Shown one piece after another: positions 56,935-64,000 of a stretch of DNA of 64,000 nucleotides (positions within the stretch are counted from its first letter, which is position 1; each line of letters starts with the position of its first letter). Source of the stretch: JANXMY01 sp965246745. GTDB taxonomy: Bacteria > Armatimonadota > Armatimonadia > Armatimonadales > Capsulimonadaceae. The stretch spans positions 2,790,001-2,854,000 of the forward strand of contig OZ251980.1 of assembly GCA_965246745.1 (NCBI GenBank), given 5' to 3'. The notes under the pieces are model-generated. The model was given only the letters and a program-made list of their open reading frames with translations. It searched no databases and was not told the DNA's origin. The position numbers and the translations under genes were made by a program.

Positions 56935-57744
56935 ATGATCCGTCTGCCGCGCCCCCTTCTTTCCGCAGCCGCTTTCGGCCTGCTTTTTTGTTCCCTGCCG
57001 GCGGCCTATGCCGGCCCCACCATTTACAGCGGCGGCGATCCCGATGCGACACCGGGCGATCCCCATCCGAACACCGACGACGCCCGCAGCCGGTTCGACG
57101 CCGCCGCATCCACATTCGGCACGCTGACCCAGCTTGATTTCGAGTCGGTCCCGCTGTCTCAGTACACGTTCACAACTCGCGGCGTGGATGTTGTCGGCGT
57201 CAACAACGACAGCGGCATCACCGACGACAGTGCCGGCGACAGCATCATCGGCTTCAACACAACACCGGGCGGCTCGCAGTTTCTTCAATTTTTGTCCACC
57301 GACATCTTTGCCGCCGTCACCGAAACATTCAGCTTCACAAACGGCGCTCCCATCACCGCGTTCGGCGCGACCTTCACCGGGGTCGGCACGTCTTCGGGCA
57401 TCACGCAGATCACGTTCCGCGACGGCACCATGCGAACGGAAGTCGTGCCCGGCAGCGCCAGCGGCGGGGTTTTGTTTTTCGGCTTCACCGACTCCCTCGG
57501 CAATCCCATCCAGTCGGTCACCGTCGGCGTGTTTCCCGATCCGACTTCCACCAACGCCACGAAAGATGTGATCGGCCTGGACGATGTGCTGCTGTATAAC
57601 GGCACGCCGAGCGGGCCGACCCTGCCTGCGCCGGTCCCTGAAGCGTCGTCCGGCCTCGGATTGGGCTTCGGCCTGATCCTGCTCGGCGGCCTGGCCCTGC
57701 GGACCCGCCGCCGGGCGGGACACTCCCACGCGCCAAGTGAATAA
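56935..57744 (+). CDS. PEP-CTERM surface protein
   Basis: 269 residues. Signal peptide about 1-24 (FCSLPAAYA). The mature part is strand-rich with Asp/Thr/Gly, including LDFESVPLSQYTFTTRGVDV and FGATFTGVG, like carbohydrate-binding-like beta sandwiches in other PEP-CTERM proteins. Sorting signal VPEAS at about 233, hydrophobic helix and RTRRR near the end. ATG 56935 follows GAGGAG. It lies behind a sigma-54-like promoter and upstream of a c-di-GMP enzyme. Confidence 0.82.
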   Translation: MIRLPRPLLSAAAFGLLFCSLPAAYAGPTIYSGGDPDATPGDPHPNTDDARSRFDAAASTFGTLTQLDFESVPLSQYTFTTRGVDVVGVNNDSGITDDSAGDSIIGFNTTPGGSQFLQFLSTDIFAAVTETFSFTNGAPITAFGATFTGVGTSSGITQITFRDGTMRTEVVPGSASGGVLFFGFTDSLGNPIQSVTVGVFPDPTSTNATKDVIGLDDVLLYNGTPSGPTLPAPVPEASSGLGLGFGLILLGGLALRTRRRAGHSHAPSE

Positions 57745-57808
57745 AGTACGACAGAAAGTCGCACGGCCCGGTAAGAAAGCGCCGGGCATCTGCCGAGAAT
57801 GAAAGGGA

Positions 57809-59986
57809 ATGAGTACTGCCCCCACCACCGCCCTGCGTGCCGCCCGCTTCGGCCCCTCCTCGGTCCAATGGGCGCTGCGCGGGGTTGCGGCGACTTTGGC
57901 GTATCATGCGCTGTATGCCGCCTGGCTTCTGGCCGGGCCGTTCGCCAAGCCTGTAATCCTCCTCGGCGACGACCTTTTGGCGACCCTCGGGGCGGCGCTG
58001 GCCGCCGTGTTTTGCTTTCTGCGGGTTCCGGGCGCGTCCCCGCCGAGCGCCCGGTCCCGCCAATGCGCCGTGCTGTGCGGCCTGCCCCTGGCGGCGTATT
58101 TCGTGGAGCAGCTTTTCCTCACCATCCCCGACATCACCCATCACCCGCTGCCGTTTCCGTCGTACACCCCGGACATCATCGGCATCTCGTCGTATCCGGT
58201 CCTGCTGCTGGGAATCTGGCGGCTGCCGCGCCGGCCGCTGCCGCTGCCGGCGCAAAGCCGGATTTGGCTTGACAGCGTGATGGTTCTGCTGTCGGCGGTG
58301 ACCTTTTCCTGGTACTTTATTCTCGGCCCGATGCTGCTGGAAACCCATCGGACGATGGAGCACCGAATTTTCGACCTGGCTTATCTGCTGATGGACATTT
58401 TTTTGGTTGCCAGCGTGCTGCTGCTCGGGGGGCGCGGCGGCCCGCAGCGGCGGATGGTGCTGCTGTTTTCGGTCGGACTGGGGTGCGTCATCTTCTCCGA
58501 TACGGCTTACGGCTGTTTGTCGCTGCGCGGCGGCTTTCAGCCGGGAACCCTGGTGGACATGGGATGGTCGCTTGGCTTCATGCTGGTCGGGGTGGCGGTG
58601 GCGACGCAGCCGCCGGAAGCCGAGACGGACGACGACGACGACGGCGCGTGGCGTCTGCCGCCGCTGTGGAAGTCGCTGCTGCCGTATGGCGTGCTGCCGG
58701 CGGTGGCCGCGCTGGTGCTGTACACGGAGCAGGCGCCGGGGCGGCTCGCGTTGAAGCACGGCGTTTTTTGGGGAGCGCTGGCGCTGGTCTGCCTGGTGCT
58801 GGCGCGTCAAGTGCTGGCGCTGACCGAAAACCGGGCGCTGAACAGCCGCCTGGAAGCGCTGGCGACAGCCGACCCGCTGACCGGCCTGTGCAACCACCGG
58901 GCGTTTCATGTGCGGCTGGCGGAAGAAGCGGCGCGGGCGGAAGAAAGCGGGCAGCCGCTGGCGGTCGCCATGCTGGACTTGGACAACTTCAAGTTTTTCA
59001 ATGATGCTTACGGCCATGCGGCAGGCGACGACGTGCTGCGGCGGGTCACGGCGGCGCTGCGCGAAAACGCTCTGCCGGAAGACACGGTGAGCCGGTTCGG
59101 CGGCGATGAATTCGCGCTGCTGCTGCCGCTGCGGACCGCCTGCGGCACGCGGGCGGGGCTGACGGCGGACGCGCTGCGGCGGCGGCTGACCGAGGCGCTG
59201 GCCGGCCTGCGGTTTGAGCCGCCCGGCAGCCCTGCCGCCATTCCGCTGACGGTCTCGCTCGGGGTCGCCCTGTTTCCCGGCGAAGCCGCGTCCGCACTCG
59301 ATGCGCTGGAGCTGGCCGACCGACGCCTCCTGCACACAAAAACCGGCGGCGTGGAAGACCCGGCCGATCCGGTGTACCGCGAGCTGGCGGCGACGCTGTC
59401 GGGGTTTCCGATGCTGAACGCCCTGGTCACTGCTGTAGACAACAAAGACCGCTACACCCGCCGCCACTCTGAAGATGTGCTCACTTACAGCATGCAGATC
59501 GCGCGGCAGTTCGGGCTAAGCGCCGGCATGCAGCGCACGATGCAGGCGGCGGCGCTGCTGCACGATGTCGGCAAAATCGGGGTGCCGGACCGAATTCTGC
59601 GAAAGCCGGGGGCGCTGACCGAAGAAGAGCAGGAGGCGATCCGGCAGCACCCGACCATGGGCGCGGCGATTGTCGGGGCCGTGCCGGGGTTTGAGGAAAC
59701 GCTGGACACGGTCCGCTACCACCATGAGCGCTGGGACGGCGGCGGCTACCCGGCGGGGCTGCGGGGCGAGGAAACGCCGCTGCTGGCCCGGATCGCGTCG
59801 GTCGCCGACGCGTTTTCGGCGATGACGACCGACCGGCCTTACCGCAAAGGCATGGAGCGCGAAAAAGCGCTGGGAATCCTGCGGGGCGGCGCCGGAACCC
59901 AGTGGGACCCGGAGTGCGTCGCCGCCCTGCTGCGTGCGTACCGGCCCGCAGAGCAGCCCGCCGCCGAGCGCCTTCGGGCCGCATAA
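57809..59986 (+). CDS. Membrane GGDEF plus HD-GYP protein (c-di-GMP turnover)
   Basis: 725 residues. About nine hydrophobic segments in the first 340 residues form a membrane sensor. A GGDEF domain (about 345-515) contains ATADPLTGLCNHRAF and the intact FGGDEF active site. An HD-GYP domain (about 525-700) has HDVGKIGVPDRILRKPG and the GYP variant HHERWDGGGYPAGLRG, both complete. It could therefore both make and degrade c-di-GMP, presumably tuning motility against surface attachment. It lies between two PEP-CTERM genes with sigma-54-like promoters. Confidence 0.88.
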   Translation: MSTAPTTALRAARFGPSSVQWALRGVAATLAYHALYAAWLLAGPFAKPVILLGDDLLATLGAALAAVFCFLRVPGASPPSARSRQCAVLCGLPLAAYFVEQLFLTIPDITHHPLPFPSYTPDIIGISSYPVLLLGIWRLPRRPLPLPAQSRIWLDSVMVLLSAVTFSWYFILGPMLLETHRTMEHRIFDLAYLLMDIFLVASVLLLGGRGGPQRRMVLLFSVGLGCVIFSDTAYGCLSLRGGFQPGTLVDMGWSLGFMLVGVAVATQPPEAETDDDDDGAWRLPPLWKSLLPYGVLPAVAALVLYTEQAPGRLALKHGVFWGALALVCLVLARQVLALTENRALNSRLEALATADPLTGLCNHRAFHVRLAEEAARAEESGQPLAVAMLDLDNFKFFNDAYGHAAGDDVLRRVTAALRENALPEDTVSRFGGDEFALLLPLRTACGTRAGLTADALRRRLTEALAGLRFEPPGSPAAIPLTVSLGVALFPGEAASALDALELADRRLLHTKTGGVEDPADPVYRELAATLSGFPMLNALVTAVDNKDRYTRRHSEDVLTYSMQIARQFGLSAGMQRTMQAAALLHDVGKIGVPDRILRKPGALTEEEQEAIRQHPTMGAAIVGAVPGFEETLDTVRYHHERWDGGGYPAGLRGEETPLLARIASVADAFSAMTTDRPYRKGMEREKALGILRGGAGTQWDPECVAALLRAYRPAEQPAAERLRAA

Positions 59987-60031
59987 ACAGGGCGCATTTA
60001 AAACGCATCTCCCTAGTAAATTCACCGGAGT

Positions 60032-60047
60032 TGGCACGGTTTATGCA
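60032..60047 (+). promoter_or_regulatory. Sigma-54-like promoter of a PEP-CTERM gene
   Basis: TGGCACGGTTTATGCA, 15 of 16 positions of the sigma-54 consensus with correct spacing. It lies 121 bp before ATG 60169. Confidence 0.62.
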
Positions 60048-60168
60048 CTGTGGAAGGGTGCATGCCCGGCGATTGTGGCTGCCCGGCATTGCGCTGTACG
60101 ACGGCTTAAGTCACTTCCTGCTTCCTGACGCCAGCGGCAGGTCTTTTCCTCGGTGGAGAAACGCGTAC

Positions 60169-61131
60169 ATGAGAACTCTCGTCCCTGCCCTTCATTCGTT
60201 CCGGGCCAAGCCCGGCCTCCTGATCGCCGCCGCCGCTGCGGCGTCCCTGGCGCTGCCCAACGCCGCCCTAGCCCAGAAGGCGAACCTGGCGACCGGCTTC
60301 CAGGTCGTCAGCACGAGCGATGCGACCCAGCTCCTTACGTCTATCCTCGGCACCGGCATCACTGCCGTCGGTGCACCCACTTTGATCGGCCAATCGGACG
60401 CCGACGGCGCCCAGCAGGGCCTGTTTACGACCATCGGACCGAGCATTCTCGGCGGCGGCTTCAACAGCGGCATTGTTCTGACCTCCGGCTATGCCTCCAA
60501 TGTCGTCGGCCCCAATGAATCCAGCCTCCAGGGGAAGGATTGGGGAAGCGCCGGAGATGCCGACCTGGATGCGTTTACGGGCGGAACAACGGGCGATGCT
60601 AACTCGCTGTCGTTCGACTTCGTTATTGACCCCACTATCACTCAGCTCGGCTTCAACTATGTCTTCGGCTCGGAAGAGTACAACGAGTTTGTGGACTCGC
60701 AATATAATGATGCTTTCGGTTTTTATGTGGACGGCAAGAACATTGCCGTGCTGCCCGGCTCCGGCGATCCGGTCACCATCAACAACGTCAACCTGGGGAA
60801 AAACTCGGCGTTCTTCCGCGACAACACGACGGCCGGCTCGCCCCTCAACACCGAGCTGGACGGGCTGACCACCACGCTTTACGCCGATGTGTTCCATTCG
60901 CTGGACCCGAGTCTGAAAGTCCACCATATCAAGCTGACTATCGCCGACACCAGAGACACCGTTCTAGACTCAGCGGTCTTCATTCAGGGAAACAGCTTCA
61001 GCAACATCACTCCCCCAATGGACCCTGTCCCGGAAGCGGGCACCTCGACCGGCCTGGGCATTGGCCTGGCCGTGCTCGCCGGCATGACCCTGGCCGCACG
61101 CCGCCGCCGGGCCAAAACCAGCCCTGCCTAA
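60169..61131 (+). CDS. PEP-CTERM protein with choice-of-anchor L domain
   Basis: 320 residues. Signal peptide about 1-36 (SLALPNAALA). The body has the choice-of-anchor L pattern: LFTTIGPSILGGGFNSGIVL and, further on, LSFDFVIDPTITQLGFNYVF with GSEEYNEFVDSQYNDAFGF and FSLDPSLKVHHIKLTIADT-like strands. The C-terminus has VPEAG at about 286, a hydrophobic helix and RRRR, a variant PEP-CTERM signal. ATG 60169 follows GGTGGAG. The leader of about 110 nt has no recognised RNA motif. Confidence 0.85.
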   Translation: MRTLVPALHSFRAKPGLLIAAAAAASLALPNAALAQKANLATGFQVVSTSDATQLLTSILGTGITAVGAPTLIGQSDADGAQQGLFTTIGPSILGGGFNSGIVLTSGYASNVVGPNESSLQGKDWGSAGDADLDAFTGGTTGDANSLSFDFVIDPTITQLGFNYVFGSEEYNEFVDSQYNDAFGFYVDGKNIAVLPGSGDPVTINNVNLGKNSAFFRDNTTAGSPLNTELDGLTTTLYADVFHSLDPSLKVHHIKLTIADTRDTVLDSAVFIQGNSFSNITPPMDPVPEAGTSTGLGIGLAVLAGMTLAARRRRAKTSPA

Positions 61132-61140
61132 TAAGCCAAA

Positions 61141-61179
61141 AGCCGCCGCCGGGAATAGACCCCGGCGGCGGCTTTTTTT
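61141..61179. terminator. Bidirectional terminator between convergent genes
   Basis: Perfect 13-bp stem agccgccgccggg / cccggcggcggct, 7-nt loop, T-run on the plus side and A-run on the other. Confidence 0.85.
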
Positions 61180-61186
61180 GCGCCGC

Positions 61187-62623
61187 TTACACCCGCTCGA
61201 CTAGTCCCAAGCCTGCGGCGATCAGCGCAGAGACTTTTTCCTGCGACGACGACTCGGCATACACGCGCACGACCGGCTCGGTGCCCGAGGCGCGGAGCAG
61301 GAGCCAGGCGTCGTTCGCAAAAAAGAACTTGGTGCCGTCGGTGCGGTCAATGTTCTCGACTTTAAGGCCGGCGATCTCGGCGGGGTTATCCTCGGTCAGC
61401 GACTTCACGACCGCAGGCATTTTGGCCGGCTCGGGATGCAGGTCCACCCGCTGATACTCGTGCGGCCCGAACTCGGCCATCAGCTCGGCAATCTGCTCTT
61501 CGAGGCGCTTTCGGCGCACGGCCATTGTTTCCAGTAAAAGCAGAGACATCAAAGGGCCGTCGCGCTCCGGGATGTAGCCCAAGACGCCGATGCCGCCGGA
61601 CTCCTCGCCGCCGATCAGCACAGGCTCTTTCAGCATCCACTCGCAGATGTTCTTGAAGCCGATGGGGGTGACATGCAGCGGCAGGCCGTACTTGGCGCAC
61701 AGCTTGTCAATCAAGGTCGTGGTCGAAACCGTCTTGACGACCGACCCGCGCAGGCCCCGATCCTCGTAGAGATGGCGCAGAACCAGCGCGAAAATCCGGT
61801 GGCTGTCTACAAAATTGCCGCCCGAGTCCATTGCGCCCACCCGGTCGGCGTCGCCGTCAATCGCGAGGCCCACATCGGCTCCCGATGCCAAAACGGCGTC
61901 TTTCAGCGGGCCTAAGTTTTGAGCAATCGGCTCCGGGTTCAGGCCGCCGAACACGGGGTTGCGGTCGCGGCAGATTTCCTCGATTTCGACCCCCGCGCCG
62001 CGCAGAATGTCCGACAAATACCCGCTGCCGCTGCCGTGCATCGGGTCGGCGACGATTTTATAGTTCGCGCTTTTGATGACATCTAAATCCACCATGCCCC
62101 GCAGGCCGTCAAAGTAGGCGGGCCGCAGGTCACGGGTTTCGACTTTCTCTATCGTTCCGGCGGGCGGCGTGACGGCGTAAGTGCCGGCTTCCAAAAGTGC
62201 GTTCAGCTCGCCGACGATTTTATCCACATCCGACGGCAGCGCGGAGCCGCCGAAGCCCATTTTGATTTTCAGGCCGTTGAACTGCGGCGGGTTGTGCGAC
62301 GCCGTGATCATAATGCCGCCTTTGGCATTGGACTTGTGGGCATTGTACGAGACCGACGGCGACGAGCACGACTGGGCGGACAGCACGGTTTTCATGCCTG
62401 CCGCCGCCGCGACTTTGGCGGCTTCGGCGGCGAAGTACTCGGACTGCGAGCGGTTGTCGTAGCCGATAAACACGGTGTTTTCGCCGGGCACGTCGGACTT
62501 TTGGAGATAATTGACGACCGCCTGCGCGACCAGCCGAACATTTGCGCCTGTGAAATTGTCGGCGATGATGCCGCGCCAGCCGTCGGTCCCGAACGAAATC
62601 TGTGGTTTTTCCGCTTCCGGCAT
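61187..62623 (-). CDS. Phosphoglucomutase/phosphomannomutase family protein
   Basis: 478-residue alpha-D-phosphohexomutase. All four active-site motifs are present: the phosphoserine loop TASHNPPQFNG (about 109-119), the metal loop DGDADR (about 262-267), the sugar-specificity loop GGEESGGIG (about 345-353) and the phosphate-binding RASGTEP (about 452-458). Interconverts hexose 1- and 6-phosphates for polysaccharide synthesis. It is 13 bp downstream of the alpha-barrel gene, which in turn follows a glycosyltransferase, so the three form a carbohydrate operon. Confidence 0.88.
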   Translation of the reverse strand: MPEAEKPQISFGTDGWRGIIADNFTGANVRLVAQAVVNYLQKSDVPGENTVFIGYDNRSQSEYFAAEAAKVAAAAGMKTVLSAQSCSSPSVSYNAHKSNAKGGIMITASHNPPQFNGLKIKMGFGGSALPSDVDKIVGELNALLEAGTYAVTPPAGTIEKVETRDLRPAYFDGLRGMVDLDVIKSANYKIVADPMHGSGSGYLSDILRGAGVEIEEICRDRNPVFGGLNPEPIAQNLGPLKDAVLASGADVGLAIDGDADRVGAMDSGGNFVDSHRIFALVLRHLYEDRGLRGSVVKTVSTTTLIDKLCAKYGLPLHVTPIGFKNICEWMLKEPVLIGGEESGGIGVLGYIPERDGPLMSLLLLETMAVRRKRLEEQIAELMAEFGPHEYQRVDLHPEPAKMPAVVKSLTEDNPAEIAGLKVENIDRTDGTKFFFANDAWLLLRASGTEPVVRVYAESSSQEKVSALIAAGLGLVERV

Positions 62624-62636
62624 AAACGATTACTCC

Positions 62637-63707
62637 TTAAGTGTTTGCGGCAAGTGATTGCAGCGCTTGGTGCGCGAGATGGACCGAGACGACCGATTCC
62701 GCGCCCTGGTTGATATTGATGCCCTCGGGGTTCAGCGCGTCGTACACGCCGCCGTCGGCATCCAGCAGCGGCAGGCCGTGGACGTTTAAGCCGAGATACC
62801 AGCCGAACGCGTCTTCGGCGGCCTGGCGGTAGCGCGGCTCGCCGGTCGTGCGGAACGCTTCCGCGCAGCATTCGACCAGCGCCCCGGCGTCCACCGGCTG
62901 CTGATCAAACAGCGGCGGGCGGTCGTCATGCCGGGTAAACCAGCCGGCTTCGGTCAGCCGCAGGTTGCCGACCGGATTGTAGCTGCCCTGCGGATTGCGC
63001 GTCTTTTGGAGCAAAAAATCGAGCGACTCGGCGGCAATGGCGCGGAAACGCGAGTTCTCGGGGAAGACGCGCGATGCCGCAAACAGCGCTTGGGGCAGGC
63101 GGGCATTGCAGTAGGTCATCTGGTCCTCAAACCAGCGCCACCGATTATCGGCGCACGCTTCGTAGTTGTCCGCCAGCGCGTCCGCCAGGACTTGGATTTC
63201 GGCCTGCCCGATCTGCGCTTCGGCCAAGCCTAAAATCACAAACGCTTTGGCACGCAGGTAATGCGGGCGCATGGCCGGCAGCACCGGCAGCGAGCCGGCA
63301 ATCAGCGCTCCGGCGTCGGCACGCGGCGCAAACGGCGCGTCTGCGGCGCAGGCGACGCCGAGGCCCCACACGGTGCGGCCGAATGAATCCTCGCTGCCGA
63401 CCGAATCCAGCCAGCGGCCCGCTTCGTCGCAGAAGTTATGGTACTGCCCGGCGCAGCTCCCCGTCGTAATGGCCGCATTTTTGATGAACCGAAAGCAAGT
63501 CTCGGCCAGGCGGCTGTAGAACTCCGGGGCATGGCCGGCCTGCCAGCAGCGCAGGCCGACAATCAGCCCCCGTGCTTCGTCGTCAATCGAGTACCCGTGG
63601 CGCAGGGCGGGCAGTCCCCGCTCGCAGTGCTGCCACAAGCCGATGGGGGTCAGCATTTTTTCTAAATGGATAAAAGGAATGACGGTTTGGTCTTGCTGTG
63701 TCGTCAT
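62637..63707 (-). CDS. Alpha/alpha-barrel protein of a glycosyltransferase operon
   Basis: 356 residues, soluble, helical, with repeated Trp/Tyr/His-rich helices (GLIVGLRCWQAGHAPEFYSR, WRWFEDQMTYCNARLPQALF, FGWYLGLNVHG) typical of (alpha/alpha)6 barrels of glycoside hydrolases and related sugar-binding proteins. No catalytic Glu/Asp pair is identified. Between a GT4-like glycosyltransferase and a phosphohexomutase, so a role in an oligosaccharide or glycan pathway is likely. Confidence 0.65.
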   Translation of the reverse strand: MTTQQDQTVIPFIHLEKMLTPIGLWQHCERGLPALRHGYSIDDEARGLIVGLRCWQAGHAPEFYSRLAETCFRFIKNAAITTGSCAGQYHNFCDEAGRWLDSVGSEDSFGRTVWGLGVACAADAPFAPRADAGALIAGSLPVLPAMRPHYLRAKAFVILGLAEAQIGQAEIQVLADALADNYEACADNRWRWFEDQMTYCNARLPQALFAASRVFPENSRFRAIAAESLDFLLQKTRNPQGSYNPVGNLRLTEAGWFTRHDDRPPLFDQQPVDAGALVECCAEAFRTTGEPRYRQAAEDAFGWYLGLNVHGLPLLDADGGVYDALNPEGININQGAESVVSVHLAHQALQSLAANT

Positions 63708-63740
63708 TGAATGGGGTTCTCCAAATGGGCAGGCTCCGAA

Positions 63741-64000
63741 TTAGGCCGCTTGGGTGGATACAGGCGACGGCGCCCAGACTTCGCCTTCGCGGACGAGGTC
63801 GTTCAGGCCCGGAATGGCAATCGTGTCCATCGCCGCCCGGTGGTTGACCCAGCGCTCGTCGAGCATCTCCGTAAACAGCTTTGTGTACTGGATGCCGACG
63901 CTCTGCCAGGTCATCGCCCGCCCGTAATCGTAGGCTTTCTGGCGGGTCTCCTCGAACAGCCTATTGTTGGTCAGGAGGCTTTCAATGATGTCGGACAGCC
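63741..64000 (-). CDS. Glycosyltransferase, C-terminal fragment (GT4-like)
   Basis: The last 86 residues of a minus-strand gene that continues past the window end. 'LLTNNRLFEETRQKAYDYGR' and 'AMTWQSVGIQYTKLF' match the C-terminal helix of GT4/GT-B glycosyltransferases, in which '...AY.Y.R.M.W..V...Y..LF' is common. The stop codon is at 63741-63743, 33 bp before the next gene of the operon. Confidence 0.6.
   Translation of the reverse strand, partial: LSDIIESLLTNNRLFEETRQKAYDYGRAMTWQSVGIQYTKLFTEMLDERWVNHRAAMDTIAIPGLNDLVREGEVWAPSPVSTQAA

Noticed and set aside
57518..59467. 649-codon minus-strand frame opposite the GGDEF/HD-GYP gene
   Set aside because: The plus-strand protein has complete catalytic motifs; the opposite frame is Gln/Arg/Pro-rich noise.
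60048..60168. c-di-GMP riboswitch in the leader of the choice-of-anchor L gene
   Set aside because: The GEMM core sequences are absent; only weak local hairpins are seen.

Overview
The window comes from a GC-rich, flagellated bacterium with an outer membrane. Two H-X9-DG prepilin-like proteins, four PEP-CTERM surface proteins, a FliA/WhiG-type sigma factor and a flagellar gene order close to that of Bacillus subtilis point to Armatimonadota. Planctomycetota or a related phylum is the alternative. This placement is inference; no rRNA gene is present.

Layout. 1-7987: a partial SpoIID-like gene, tRNA-Pro(CGG), a glycosidase/phosphorylase-like propeller protein, a cobalamin-riboswitch operon (aptamer 4721-4875) encoding a prepilin-like protein and a PEP-CTERM surface protein, a BaiN-type flavoprotein and two paralogous membrane proteins. 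8026-13024: CorC/HlyC-like protein, trpS, rhomboid protease and lysA, all on the minus strand. 13215-17776: two small Ala/Pro-rich proteins, a DUF488 + dual-OB pair, xylulokinase and a VanX-type dipeptidase. 17832-20306: a zinc-ribbon/YARHG gene split by an IS903-type element with intact ends and a 9-bp target duplication. 20458-31912: transaldolase-like aldolase, then fliK-flgD-(TIGR02530)-flgE-flbD-motA-motB-fliL-fliM-fliN-fliO-fliP. 32031-41680: acyltransferase, a PEP-CTERM gene leading two tandem secreted phosphoesterases behind a Pho-box-like promoter, and a second prepilin gene with the same type of promoter. 41842-50342: GlpD-like oxidoreductase, outer-membrane beta-barrel, five-GAF protein, TolB-like protein, a FliA/WhiG sigma factor and two small AT-richer genes. 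50538-56781: a tightly packed seven-gene operon, hemL-methyltransferase-FAD oxidoreductase-SRPBCC-unknown-ketosynthase-small protein, that looks like an uncharacterised biosynthetic pathway. 56935-61131: two PEP-CTERM genes, each behind a sigma-54-like promoter, flanking a GGDEF/HD-GYP protein. 61187-64000: phosphohexomutase, an alpha-barrel protein and a glycosyltransferase end.

Regulation seen in the DNA: one cobalamin riboswitch, three sigma-54-like promoters, two Pho-box-like promoters and several promoters whose -10 box lies 6-10 nt before the start codon (leaderless or nearly so). Intergenic DNA holds several families of fold-back repeats (4934-5165 and 40391-40562; 16813-17080 and 33245-33505; 11636, 21172, 26966 and 31919; 50327-50539).

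The best candidates for undescribed biology are the B12-riboswitch surface-protein operon and the hemL/ketosynthase operon.
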